Part shown: one piece after another, positions 6,825 to 14,813 of the stretch
Numbering within the stretch: position 1 is the first letter of the stretch
Layout of the letters: the number at the start of each line of letters is the position of its first letter
NCBI GenBank assembly: GCA_002372465.1
Contig: DFGW01000102.1
Location: 1-15,675 of the forward strand
Length of the DNA stretch: 15,675 nt
Source of the DNA: Butyrivibrio sp. UBA3740
GTDB lineage: Bacteria > Bacillota > Clostridia > Lachnospirales > Lachnospiraceae
Direction: 5' to 3'
Notes under the pieces: generated by a model
The model's input: the letters and a program-made list of their open reading frames with translations, nothing else
What the model was told of the DNA's origin: nothing
Databases searched by the model: none
Position numbers and translations under genes: made by a program

Positions 6825-7712
6825 TCAGAAGTCCTCGCTTTCTTTGAACACGCGCCTTGTGAGTCTTGAAAGTACAACGCCCAGCACAACGATCAGTACT
6901 GCCAGCGTAGCTCCATAGTCCACGTTCTTGGCCTCCATGGTCTGGTAATACATGTAGGTTCCGGTGAGGAATGTCTTTTTAAGAGGCATACCCTTTGGAA
7001 ACATGGTCCACGGCAGATCAAATACCTTCAGTGCCCCGGTAACTCCCAGAGTCAGACATGTACATATCACATTCCTAAGAAGGGGGAGAGATATGTACAG
7101 AACTCTCTGGAACCTTGTGGCTCCATCGATTTGTGCTGACTCATAAAGTTCCTGGGAGATGTTATTGAGACCTGTCTGTAGTATGACAAAGTAGAAGCCT
7201 ACATACTGCCATACTACAGGGATCATCATGGTAACTATGGCAAGTTTCTCACCTTTGTAATCTATTAGTTCAGTTCTGCCAAGGGCCTCCAAAAACTGAT
7301 TCAGCATTCCTTTGTCATAAAGGAAGATCAGATTGAACAAAAGGCCCAGAGCAGTTGCCGAGATTACAATAGGAAAGAAATACACGGTTCTGAAAAACTG
7401 AGTTCCTCTTCCGATATTATCTACCAGTATAGCCAGCAAAAGAGCTATTCCCACCTGTCCCACTATTGTGGCAATGATCATCAGAAATGTGTTCTTAAGT
7501 GATGTCCATACCACAGGGTCCTGAACCAGTTTCACATAGTTCTCAAACCAGGGATCATTCCATCTGGTACCGTAGGTTCCCAAATTTTTGATGTGCCTGA
7601 AGCTCCCATAGATGTTTACAAAAAACGGGTAGTACAGGTAGACGATCATAAAGAGAAATGCCGGTGCAAGAAACAGAAATATGTATTTTTTGCTCTTGTA
7701 TATGTTAGACAT
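6825..7712 (-). CDS. Carbohydrate ABC transporter permease, MalF type
   Basis: A 295-residue membrane protein. It has a hydrophobic segment at 10-31 after a short basic N-terminus, five further membrane segments, and the EAA loop ELYESAQIDGATRFQRVLYI (188-207), the contact site for the transporter ATPase. Length and layout are those of MalF/UgpA-type permeases that lack the extra periplasmic domain. The ATG lies only 6 nt after the stop of the binding-protein gene and I see no strong ribosome binding site, so translation probably depends on coupling to that gene. The lower initiation would also give fewer permease molecules than binding protein. Substrate is inferred from the operon as a GlcNAc disaccharide. 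Confidence 0.92.
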   Translation of the reverse strand: MSNIYKSKKYIFLFLAPAFLFMIVYLYYPFFVNIYGSFRHIKNLGTYGTRWNDPWFENYVKLVQDPVVWTSLKNTFLMIIATIVGQVGIALLLAILVDNIGRGTQFFRTVYFFPIVISATALGLLFNLIFLYDKGMLNQFLEALGRTELIDYKGEKLAIVTMMIPVVWQYVGFYFVILQTGLNNISQELYESAQIDGATRFQRVLYISLPLLRNVICTCLTLGVTGALKVFDLPWTMFPKGMPLKKTFLTGTYMYYQTMEAKNVDYGATLAVLIVVLGVVLSRLTRRVFKESEDF

Positions 7713-7718
7713 GTCTTT

Positions 7719-9140
7719 TTACTCGATGGTTTCCTTATAAACGTCGATACCTTCCTGAACTGCATCTGCTGCAGAAACGTTGCCTACTACGATGTCAGGC
7801 ATTCCGTCAAAGGTTGATACTCTGCAGTCACCGTTGAACAGATCCTGTACAGCGCCTGTAAGGGATGTAACACCACTCATCATGGACATAGCCTTTACCT
7901 GAAGAGCATTGAACTGGCTCTCATCTACTGCAGGTGCATTCTTAAGAGCTGATGCTGTGTGCTGTGCAAACTGTGGAACAACTTCATCACTGGTCATATA
8001 CTCAACAAAGCTTACAGCTGCTGCCTTCTTGTCGGGATCTTCCCAAGCCTTTGTTGTGATGTAGTAACCCATTGAAAGGCCACCGATCATGTCTGTTGTC
8101 TTACGATTGCCCTTTCCGGGGAAGTAAGTAACATCAAAGTGGCTGAGCTTATCAGCGTCAAGTGTTGAAGGATCCTCAGGATCTGACTGGCATGAACCAA
8201 CAATGCCGCCAACCTTCCATGAACCATCAAGAAGGAATGCTGCCTTGTCATCTGTGAACATTGCAAAGGTCTCATCATCAGTTGCTGAAAGTGTATTGTC
8301 AGGGAAATAGCCTTTCTCATAGAGAGTCTTGATATCCTCAAGTCCTGCTACCCACTGAGCGCCTGTAGTATCATCAGCTGCGCCGGGGATGTCCAGGTGA
8401 TTTGCAGGTGTCTGCTGATTGAAGATTGCAAACTCCCACCAGTAGTGAGGAATGTTTCCAAGAGCTGCTGCGATAGGAGCATAGCCTGCATCCTTAATCT
8501 TCTGGCAGTCCTCAAGGAACTGATCCCATGTATAATCTGCGCCGGGCATTGCTACGCCTGCGTCCTCTAAAACCTTAGTGTTTACGAACATTGCTTCCCA
8601 GTATCCGTTTACGGGAACTGCATACTTAACTCCATCAGCAGGTGATGCTGCGATGAGGTCATCGTTCATGTTTGAAGCGAACTCAGGGAACTCTGCTCTG
8701 ATATCATCGATAGAAACAACCTTGCCGGCGTTAACAAAATCGTTGGCGTCTGCTCCGTTGAAGAAGAAAAGAACGTCTGGCTCTGAGCCGGTCTCGAAGT
8801 CTGTGATGATCCTTGTCTTGAAGGTCTCATCAGAGGTTGCAGATGTATCACTTACTGTATTGCCGGTTTCTGCTTCCCATGCTGCTACTGCGTTCTTGTA
8901 GTTCTGAGCGTTGCTGTCCTCACCTGCAAATGTGGTGGTTACAGTGATCTCTACAGGGCCTGCTGCCTCTGTTGTCTCCTCAGCTGCAGGTGTCTCTGCT
9001 GCAGGAGCTTCAGCTGCCGGTGCTTCTGTCTGTGTTTCCGTTTCTGCCGGAGCAGCCTGTGGTGCTGAGCTTCCGCATCCAATAATGCTGATGCTCATAA
9101 GAGCTGTCATAAGCACTGCTGTCAGATTTTTAAGTTTCAT
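7719..9140 (-). CDS. ABC transporter solute-binding lipoprotein (family 1), probably chitobiose-binding
   Basis: A 473-residue exported lipoprotein. The basic start MKLK and a hydrophobic stretch lead to the lipobox IIGC, with Cys22 as lipidation site. Residues 23-62 are a low-complexity Ala/Pro/Glu/Thr spacer of repeated PAAE-like units, likely a flexible tether to the membrane. The remainder is a MalE-type binding domain (VEITVTTTF, then TWDQFLEDCQKI, then a FTDDKAAFLLDGSW segment that is typical of the family). It would capture the sugar outside the cell and deliver it to the two permeases. The specificity is inferred from the phosphorylase, mutase and NagA in the operon. AAGGGAG precedes the ATG, with a stable hairpin just upstream (9156-9174). 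Confidence 0.93.
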   Translation of the reverse strand: MKLKNLTAVLMTALMSISIIGCGSSAPQAAPAETETQTEAPAAEAPAAETPAAEETTEAAGPVEITVTTTFAGEDSNAQNYKNAVAAWEAETGNTVSDTSATSDETFKTRIITDFETGSEPDVLFFFNGADANDFVNAGKVVSIDDIRAEFPEFASNMNDDLIAASPADGVKYAVPVNGYWEAMFVNTKVLEDAGVAMPGADYTWDQFLEDCQKIKDAGYAPIAAALGNIPHYWWEFAIFNQQTPANHLDIPGAADDTTGAQWVAGLEDIKTLYEKGYFPDNTLSATDDETFAMFTDDKAAFLLDGSWKVGGIVGSCQSDPEDPSTLDADKLSHFDVTYFPGKGNRKTTDMIGGLSMGYYITTKAWEDPDKKAAAVSFVEYMTSDEVVPQFAQHTASALKNAPAVDESQFNALQVKAMSMMSGVTSLTGAVQDLFNGDCRVSTFDGMPDIVVGNVSAADAVQEGIDVYKETIE

Positions 9141-9155
9141 ACATTCTCTCCCTTC

Positions 9156-9174
9156 TGCGCACTGAGCGTGCGCA
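9156..9174 (-). promoter_or_regulatory. Intercistronic hairpin before the binding-protein gene
   Basis: TGCGCAC and GTGCGCA form a perfect 7-bp stem with a 5-nt loop directly upstream of the ribosome binding site. It lacks a T tract, so it is not a terminator. Such hairpins often protect a processed downstream mRNA, which would favour high levels of binding protein. Confidence 0.5.
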
Positions 9175-9236
9175 TCACATTTCGTGTTTTGTAATTCTAG
9201 GATAGCAGTGCTGTCTCTTTAATCAGATTGCTGAAA

Positions 9237-9253
9237 TTGTCAATTTTTGACAA
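9237..9253. promoter_or_regulatory. 17-bp inverted repeat over the kinase stop codon
   Basis: TTGTCAA-TTT-TTGACAA (forward strand) is a perfect 7-bp inverted repeat with a 3-nt centre at the end of the kinase gene. On the reverse strand it includes a consensus TTGACA (9238-9243), but I find no good -10 box 16-18 nt further on, so an internal promoter is only a weak possibility. It could be an operator or part of an mRNA hairpin. Confidence 0.3.
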
Positions 9254-10925
9254 AAATAGTGCTGATTGTATTTCCGTTTCCATCCGTCTCAATAGTCAGG
9301 CCACTTTCAGCTCCGTAAAGGATCTTCAGTCTCCTTTGCACATTGCGGATTCCTATCCTGGTGGAGCGCTCCTCCATGGGCCTTATATCCATGTCATCCC
9401 GAAGCAGCTCTTTTATCTTGGCAACATCCTCGTCGCTTGGCACGCCGGGATTAATGATCCTTATCCGCATGTCGATCCTGTCGCCGTCGCTATCGCCCTC
9501 AATCTCCATCCGGACTCTCCTTATGCCGTCCTCGGAATAGCTGTACTCCACGGCATTCTCGATTACCGGCTGAATGATGAGCCTTGGTACCTTCACAGGC
9601 AAAAGAGCTTTATCTATATGTTCTTCGTAGACAAACCTGTCCTGGTAGCGACACTTGATGATATATATGTAGGCGTTTACATACTCAAGCTCCTCCGACA
9701 GCGCGATCAGCGACTGCCTGTTCCTGTCCATTGTGGCACTCATCATTACAGACAGCGCCTCTATCATGCTGGACACCTTCTCCTGTCCGTTCATCCTGGC
9801 TTCCCAGTTGATAATCTCCAGCGTGTTGTTCAGAAAGTGAGGATTGATCTGGGATTGCAGGGCATGTATGTTGGCATCCCTAAGGGCGATCTCCTCGACG
9901 AATATCCTGTTGAACTGCTCCCCAAGCTTGTTGCTCATCTTGTTGAAGTTCCTGGTAAGGTCTGCTATCTCGCCGCTCTGGCCATCAAGCTCATCCACCG
10001 TTGTTCCGTACTCCCCGGCTGCAATCTCTTTTGATGCCTTGGTAAGATTCGTGATGGGCCTGTTGATCCTTCTGTTGAAGAAGTAGAACACAAGAAGGAT
10101 CATGGGCAAAAGAAATATTATCAGTATAAAGAAGGTTATGTTGATGGATCTTTTCTCAAGTCCAACGGCAGTTGTGTCGTAGCTGACAGAAAACTCAAAT
10201 TCGCCGTCTACGCTCTTTCGCTTGCAGGAAACTAGTCCAAGAAGGCTTCCAAAGTCCCCCTCTGAATAGAGCTTCTCACCCTTATAGAAGACCTCCATTC
10301 CCCTGTACTCCCATACGCTCTTTAAGCTCTCAAAAACCTCCTCGGGATTTATCTCCATGATAAGAACTGCATACCTCTTAAAGCCTCTTCCTATCAGGTT
10401 TCGTATCATGTACACATGACCGTCCAGGGCAAAGAACTCAGTCCTTGTATCAAGGTCCTGTGATATCAAAAGAGCTTTTTCCTGCACGGAGTCTTTAAAG
10501 AACCTGAACCTGGATACGCTTCCCCTTCCTGTTGTATTGCCGGTGTAATAAAGGTTCCCGGGCTCATCGGTAAAGATAAGCACCGTGATGTCAAAGCTGG
10601 GATCATACTTGTAGTGCTGGGACAAAAAGTTGGTGACGTTGTTATAGAGCTTCCCGGAGTCTCCATCCTGCTGATACTCACTCCAGTAATCACCTATATA
10701 GGAAAGATAGGATGCATCCTTTGATGAATCAATGCAGTCCAAAAGGCGGAGGATACTGATATCCGCCGCCTTTTCCATTGATGTTGTTATTGTGCGCTGG
10801 CTTTGGTCGTCAATCCTTCCGGAAACCACCACAAGAAAAGCCACCACAATGGCAGCCAGAGGTACAAACCACCCCAGCGCCAGCAAACGAAGCATTTGCC
10901 ATTTAAGAGAATTCTTTTTATTCAT
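9240..10925 (-). CDS. Sensor histidine kinase, YesM/LytS type
   Basis: A 561-residue membrane kinase. It has a membrane segment at about 12-35, an extracellular sensing region of about 225 residues (probably Cache-like), a second membrane segment at 262-283, HAMP at about 284-336, and a His_kinase domain with ALQSQINPHFLNNTLEIINW (355-374, His363). The ATPase N box is IENAVEYS (455-462) and the last glycine box RIGIRNVQRRL (523-533). The central DxGxG box is altered: INPGVP (491-496) lacks the usual Asp. Its ATG shares one base with the TGA stop of the mutase gene (TGATG), so translation is coupled. It is the probable partner of the AraC-type regulator downstream, responding to the sugar or to the loaded binding protein. 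Confidence 0.92.
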   Translation of the reverse strand: MNKKNSLKWQMLRLLALGWFVPLAAIVVAFLVVVSGRIDDQSQRTITTSMEKAADISILRLLDCIDSSKDASYLSYIGDYWSEYQQDGDSGKLYNNVTNFLSQHYKYDPSFDITVLIFTDEPGNLYYTGNTTGRGSVSRFRFFKDSVQEKALLISQDLDTRTEFFALDGHVYMIRNLIGRGFKRYAVLIMEINPEEVFESLKSVWEYRGMEVFYKGEKLYSEGDFGSLLGLVSCKRKSVDGEFEFSVSYDTTAVGLEKRSINITFFILIIFLLPMILLVFYFFNRRINRPITNLTKASKEIAAGEYGTTVDELDGQSGEIADLTRNFNKMSNKLGEQFNRIFVEEIALRDANIHALQSQINPHFLNNTLEIINWEARMNGQEKVSSMIEALSVMMSATMDRNRQSLIALSEELEYVNAYIYIIKCRYQDRFVYEEHIDKALLPVKVPRLIIQPVIENAVEYSYSEDGIRRVRMEIEGDSDGDRIDMRIRIINPGVPSDEDVAKIKELLRDDMDIRPMEERSTRIGIRNVQRRLKILYGAESGLTIETDGNGNTISTIFVKN

Positions 10926-12340
10926 CAGTCCCCAAGCCCCAACAGATTTTTGTAAGCATCACAGGTTCTTTCTGCCAGGCCTTTATCAGGCATCTCGCAG
11001 AAGATCCTAAGGAGCGGTTCTGTGCCTGAAAAACGCACACATACCCATCCCCCATTTTTAAAGTATACCTTACAGCCATCCATATAGGAAGTCCTGTCAA
11101 CCTCAGTTTCAAAAGCGGGAACCACCTTGTCTTCCAAAAGGATTTTCTGGTACTCCCCCTTTTTTTCTGCCCTGAAGGAGTAGTTGTTTTCAAGCATGTA
11201 AAACCTGCCGAACTCCTCCTGAATATCGTCAAACATCTCAGATATCTTTTTCCCGGTCACTGCCAGCATCTCCACCAAAAGAGCTGCTGCATAGACGCCG
11301 TCTTTTCCGTTGATGTGGCCCCTTACGGTAAGACCTCCTGAGGACTCTCCGCCGATCAGTGCGTTGGTCTCAGTTATCTTGGCAGAGATGTGCTTAAAGC
11401 CTACAGGGACTTCATAGCTCTTTTCCCCAAACTTCTCTGCGATACGGTCCAGCATATGGGTGGTGCAGAGATTCCTGACAACCGGGCCCTTCTCGTTTCT
11501 GTACTTCACCAGATAGTAGTACAGAAGCACCAGAATGTCATTGGGAGAAAGGTACCTTCCCCTGTCGTCCACAACACCTATCCTGTCGGCATCTCCGTCT
11601 GTGGCAATTCCGATGTCGCAGCGGTTGTCAATGACGCAGGTCTTAAGGGGATTCATGGCTCCTTCATTGGGTGCCGGAAGCTTACCTCCAAAGAGTGTGT
11701 CGTGCCTTCCGTGAATGGTCTCCATCTCGCACCTTGCCGTGAGAAGGATTGTCTTTATGGCAGTCTCGCTGACACCATACATGGGGTCCAGAGCAACTCT
11801 AAGAGACGCTGCCTTTATGGCTTCAACATTCACTCTCTCCAAAATGTTGTCGATGTACTCGTTGATGGGGTAGAACTCTATGATAAGTCCTGCTGCCTTT
11901 GCATCCTCATATTCCATGGATTCCACAGGAAGAGTCACCTTGCTGATGTAGTCCTCAACGTCCTTTGTTTGGTTCTCATCCGCGTCTCTGCCGCCAAGTG
12001 TAAAGAGCTTGATGCCGTTGTAGATTGCCGGGTTGTGGCTTGCAGTAACCATCATTCCGTAGGGAAGCTCATGCTTCATGACATAGAACATTACAAGGGG
12101 CGTAGGGCTGGACTTATTGATAAGGCTCGCCTTAATGCCGTTTGCTGCAAATACGACTCCTGCCCACTGCATAGCCTCCTTGGAAAGGAACCTTCTGTCA
12201 TATCCAATAACGATGCCCTTGTCCGCAACGCCCTCAGCCTTCATCTTGTCAGCCATGGCCTTAGCCAGGATCTGGACGTTTTCCTTGGTAAAGCCATCGC
12301 CGATGATGGCTCTCCATCCGCCTGTTCCAAACTTTATCAT
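10925..12340 (-). CDS. Phosphohexomutase (alpha-D-phosphohexomutase family), probably GlcNAc-1-P to GlcNAc-6-P
   Basis: A 471-residue cytoplasmic enzyme with the four loops of the family: catalytic serine loop TASHNP (99-104, Ser101), metal loop DGDADR (248-253), sugar-binding loop GGESSGG (330-336), and phosphate-binding loop RFSGTEPLLR (436-445). The start IKFGTGGWRA is typical of PGM/PMM-like members. The sugar loop is neither GEQSGH (GlmM) nor GEMSGH (PMM/PGM), so the substrate cannot be read from sequence alone. Lying between a ChbP-like phosphorylase and, further down, NagA, it most likely isomerises GlcNAc-1-P to GlcNAc-6-P; glucose-1-P mutase activity is the alternative. AGGGGG precedes the ATG, 16 nt after the phosphorylase stop. 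Confidence 0.9.
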   Translation of the reverse strand: MIKFGTGGWRAIIGDGFTKENVQILAKAMADKMKAEGVADKGIVIGYDRRFLSKEAMQWAGVVFAANGIKASLINKSSPTPLVMFYVMKHELPYGMMVTASHNPAIYNGIKLFTLGGRDADENQTKDVEDYISKVTLPVESMEYEDAKAAGLIIEFYPINEYIDNILERVNVEAIKAASLRVALDPMYGVSETAIKTILLTARCEMETIHGRHDTLFGGKLPAPNEGAMNPLKTCVIDNRCDIGIATDGDADRIGVVDDRGRYLSPNDILVLLYYYLVKYRNEKGPVVRNLCTTHMLDRIAEKFGEKSYEVPVGFKHISAKITETNALIGGESSGGLTVRGHINGKDGVYAAALLVEMLAVTGKKISEMFDDIQEEFGRFYMLENNYSFRAEKKGEYQKILLEDKVVPAFETEVDRTSYMDGCKVYFKNGGWVCVRFSGTEPLLRIFCEMPDKGLAERTCDAYKNLLGLGD

Positions 12341-12356
12341 TTCTGTTTTTCCCCCT

Positions 12357-14756
12357 TTATCCCATTATCACTTCTACCTTATGCTCTCCCTCAAGAGAAG
12401 CAGGTATCTTCTTAACCTCCTGTCCATCCAGGAAGAGCTCTTTTACTCCCTTCTGGACATGGTCAGGGTTTTTCACGCTGATATGATAGGTTGTTCCCCG
12501 GAACACCCTGTCTACTTCAAATCCGTCCCATTGCGACGGCAGACACGGGTCAATAACAAGCTCATCAAAGCCCGGCTGAACTCCCAGTATATAATGGGTA
12601 ACTGCGAAATATGCCCAGCCGCCGCTGCCTGTCATGAAGGGATGATGCGCTCTTCCGTAGGTTGTATGGTCTTTTCCTGAGATGAATTGACAGTAGGAAT
12701 ATGGCTCCGCCCAGCGCTTTTCAATGGAGTCATTCTGATAGTAGGGGCAAAGGCTCTTATAATATTCAAAGGCCCTGTCGCCGTTTCCCATTCTGCACTC
12801 CGCAGACCACACCCAGGGATTGGGATGTGAAAAGATACTTCCGTTTTCCTTAAGTCCCGGATAAACCCTGGTGACAAATCCCACATCATCATCAGGCTTT
12901 GTGTAGACCGGGGCATTTAGCATGATTCCGTAAGGAGTTGCCAGTCGCTCATGGATCATATCCAAAGCTCTTTTGCCCTTCTCCTCATCCGCTGCGCCGG
13001 ACAAAACAGCCCAGGCGTTGGACTCTAAGTGAATCTGTCCCTCTTCGTTTTCCTTTGTTCCGATCTTTCTTCCGGAGCCGGTGAAGCCTCTAAGGAACCA
13101 GTCTCCATCCCACAATATTTCGTTGAGGTCCTTTGACAGCTTCTCTATTGTCTCCGACAGTTCTTTTGCAAAAGAGCTATCGCCGGTATATTCAGCAGTC
13201 TCCTTAAGGCAGACCAGTGCGCGGTACAAAAGGAATGAAACCAGAGCACTCTCTCCGCCGCCAAGATTAAGGCAGTCGTTCCAGTCTGCCCTAAGGCCCT
13301 TGCAGATTCCGTTTTCTCCAACTTCCCTAAGTGAGAAAAGAACTATCTTCTTCATGTGGTCATAGACGCTGCCGGATCCGCCATCGGCATATCCGTACTC
13401 TTCCTTAAGGAAGTCCACATCTCCTGTCTCCTTCACGTACTCCACAATGGAAGGAACCAGCCACAGTGCATCATCGGAGCATGCATCCGCAAGACCGTGG
13501 ACCTTAGATGCACCCTCGGGTTCAGGAATGACTGTTGGTGACTTAAAGGGCTTTTTCTTTTTCTCTTTCTCCTCTTCAGGAAGGAACCAGCGTGGCTCAA
13601 AAAGATGTATGCCATAGCCGCTTCCGGTAAGCGCTCTTAAGAGCTCAACAATCCTCTTCCTGCAGCCTTCAGGGTTTGTGGCAATAACAGTCATGGCATC
13701 CTGAGCCGTGTCGCGATAGCCAAGGCCCGTACGTCCTCCCACCTCAATGAAGGAGGCAAACCTTGAGAACATGACATTTATCTCAGCCTGGTACAAGGTC
13801 CAGGTATTGATCATTGTATCAACGCCCTTCTCAGGACTTTTAACTGCAAATCTTTTCTGCTTATCCTGCCAGAACTTCCTTAAGGTCTCGTAGGCCGCAT
13901 CAAGCCTTGCCGGATCATTGTACTTTTCTTTGATGGCTCGGGCCTCATCATATCCTCCCTCTCCAAGGAAATAGATAAGACGTACTGTCTCACCGGGGTT
14001 AAGGGTTATGTTCTTCTGGAGGCTTGCGCAGTGGTTACCGCCCTTTTCAAAGGAGCCTGAAAGAGAGCCTCTCTCAACAGCTTCAGGGTTGGTCTCGGTA
14101 TTATAGGTTCCGATAAATGAGTCTCTCAGGCACTCAAATCCGTCAGGCTCAAAGTTTGATGTAAAATACTGATAGCCTTCCTCTTCATAGAAAAGGTCAT
14201 GGAGTATGGTCCCGTCCTGATACTCAGAACCCGCGCAGTAAAGGCTCATCTGAAAATTCTGATTGTCTATGGGCACATGGTGGAAGGAGAACTCCGCATA
14301 GGAAAAGACACTTAAGTCTCTCTTTTTATCGCTGTCGTTTCTGATCTGCACATCCCAGATAAGAGCATCATCCCCGATTGGGATGCTCAGCTTTTCACTG
14401 GCGCTGATCCCCTTGTAACTGCACTCATAGGTGGTCACACTCATACCGTGCCTTGTGGTATACTTTGCCTGGTCCAAAGGCTTGCCCACCGGCTGCCAGG
14501 AAATGCTGAAGTAATCACCATCCTCATTGTCTCTTATGTAGATGTAATCTCCCGGCCTGTCCATGGGAATAGCATTGCCACGAAACCTGGTTATCCTGTG
14601 GTATTCCGGGGACTTGTAAAACAGATATCCCCCTGCAGTGTGATTCACCACAGCGCACATATCCTCTACTCCCAGGTAATTGGTCCAGGAGGTGGGAAGG
14701 TCCACTCTCTCTATCACATACTCATTGTTCTCTTCATCGAAATGTCCGTATCTCAT
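12357..14756 (-). CDS. GH94 disaccharide phosphorylase, probably N,N'-diacetylchitobiose phosphorylase
   Basis: A 799-residue cytoplasmic enzyme with no signal peptide that splits a beta-1,4 disaccharide with inorganic phosphate, inverting, to a sugar-1-phosphate plus free sugar. The N-terminal sandwich begins MRYGHFDEENNEYVI, typical of GH94. The catalytic barrel has GRTGLGYRDTAQDA (341-354) and LRADWNDCLNLGGGES (488-503, with the general acid most likely Asp494). Putative phosphate ligands are Arg348, His644 (FSHPNPW) and Thr709/Gly710 (MTGSGG). These motifs, and the SPEY and RPGDYIYIRD segments, match what I recall of Vibrio ChbP (about 800 residues). Cellobiose phosphorylases instead have GRGMGFRDSNQD and DCLNLNCFS. 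A Lys/Glu-rich insert lies at 393-404. With the mutase and NagA it fits chitobiose use; cellobiose remains an alternative. Confidence 0.9.
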   Translation of the reverse strand: MRYGHFDEENNEYVIERVDLPTSWTNYLGVEDMCAVVNHTAGGYLFYKSPEYHRITRFRGNAIPMDRPGDYIYIRDNEDGDYFSISWQPVGKPLDQAKYTTRHGMSVTTYECSYKGISASEKLSIPIGDDALIWDVQIRNDSDKKRDLSVFSYAEFSFHHVPIDNQNFQMSLYCAGSEYQDGTILHDLFYEEEGYQYFTSNFEPDGFECLRDSFIGTYNTETNPEAVERGSLSGSFEKGGNHCASLQKNITLNPGETVRLIYFLGEGGYDEARAIKEKYNDPARLDAAYETLRKFWQDKQKRFAVKSPEKGVDTMINTWTLYQAEINVMFSRFASFIEVGGRTGLGYRDTAQDAMTVIATNPEGCRKRIVELLRALTGSGYGIHLFEPRWFLPEEEKEKKKKPFKSPTVIPEPEGASKVHGLADACSDDALWLVPSIVEYVKETGDVDFLKEEYGYADGGSGSVYDHMKKIVLFSLREVGENGICKGLRADWNDCLNLGGGESALVSFLLYRALVCLKETAEYTGDSSFAKELSETIEKLSKDLNEILWDGDWFLRGFTGSGRKIGTKENEEGQIHLESNAWAVLSGAADEEKGKRALDMIHERLATPYGIMLNAPVYTKPDDDVGFVTRVYPGLKENGSIFSHPNPWVWSAECRMGNGDRAFEYYKSLCPYYQNDSIEKRWAEPYSYCQFISGKDHTTYGRAHHPFMTGSGGWAYFAVTHYILGVQPGFDELVIDPCLPSQWDGFEVDRVFRGTTYHISVKNPDHVQKGVKELFLDGQEVKKIPASLEGEHKVEVIMG

Positions 14757-14802
14757 AAAAAACCCCCGATTCTTTTCTATGCTTTAAGTGTAAGAAATCG
14801 GG
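14757..14802 (-). promoter_or_regulatory. Leader hairpin with T6 touching the phosphorylase start codon
   Basis: On the reverse strand CCCGATTTCTT (14792-14802) pairs with AAGAATCGGG (14765-14774): ten pairs and one bulge, with a loop of about 17 nt. It is followed by GG, six T and then the ATG. The only ribosome binding site, GGGGG at 14763-14767, is partly inside the stem. The element looks like an intrinsic terminator placed exactly at the start codon. It could be an attenuator, a translational switch or a second terminator of the upstream genes. No convincing sigma-A promoter is visible in 14757-14882. Confidence 0.5.
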
Positions 14803-14813
14803 AAAAAAATAAA

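Noticed and set aside
8911..9165. Ala/Ser-rich forward open frame opposite the start of the binding-protein gene
   Set aside because: It mirrors the low-complexity Ala/Pro/Glu spacer after the lipobox on the reverse strand.
9228..10034. Long forward-strand open frame opposite the sensor kinase gene (268 codons)
   Set aside because: It is antisense to a kinase whose domains are fully recognisable; the translation shows no family features and there is no ribosome binding site. It follows from codon use on the other strand.
10925..12340. GlmM (phosphoglucosamine mutase)
   Set aside because: The sugar-binding loop is GGESSGG, not the GEQSGH of GlmM, and the gene is in a catabolic operon.
11390..12415. 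Forward-strand open frame of 341 codons opposite the mutase gene
   Set aside because: The opposite strand encodes all four phosphohexomutase motifs; this frame gives a Cys- and His-rich, motif-free product and is a shadow.
12357..14756. Cellobiose phosphorylase as the specific name for the GH94 gene
   Set aside because: Its catalytic-region motifs differ from cellobiose phosphorylase and match the ChbP type, and NagA in the operon points to GlcNAc. Kept as an alternative only.
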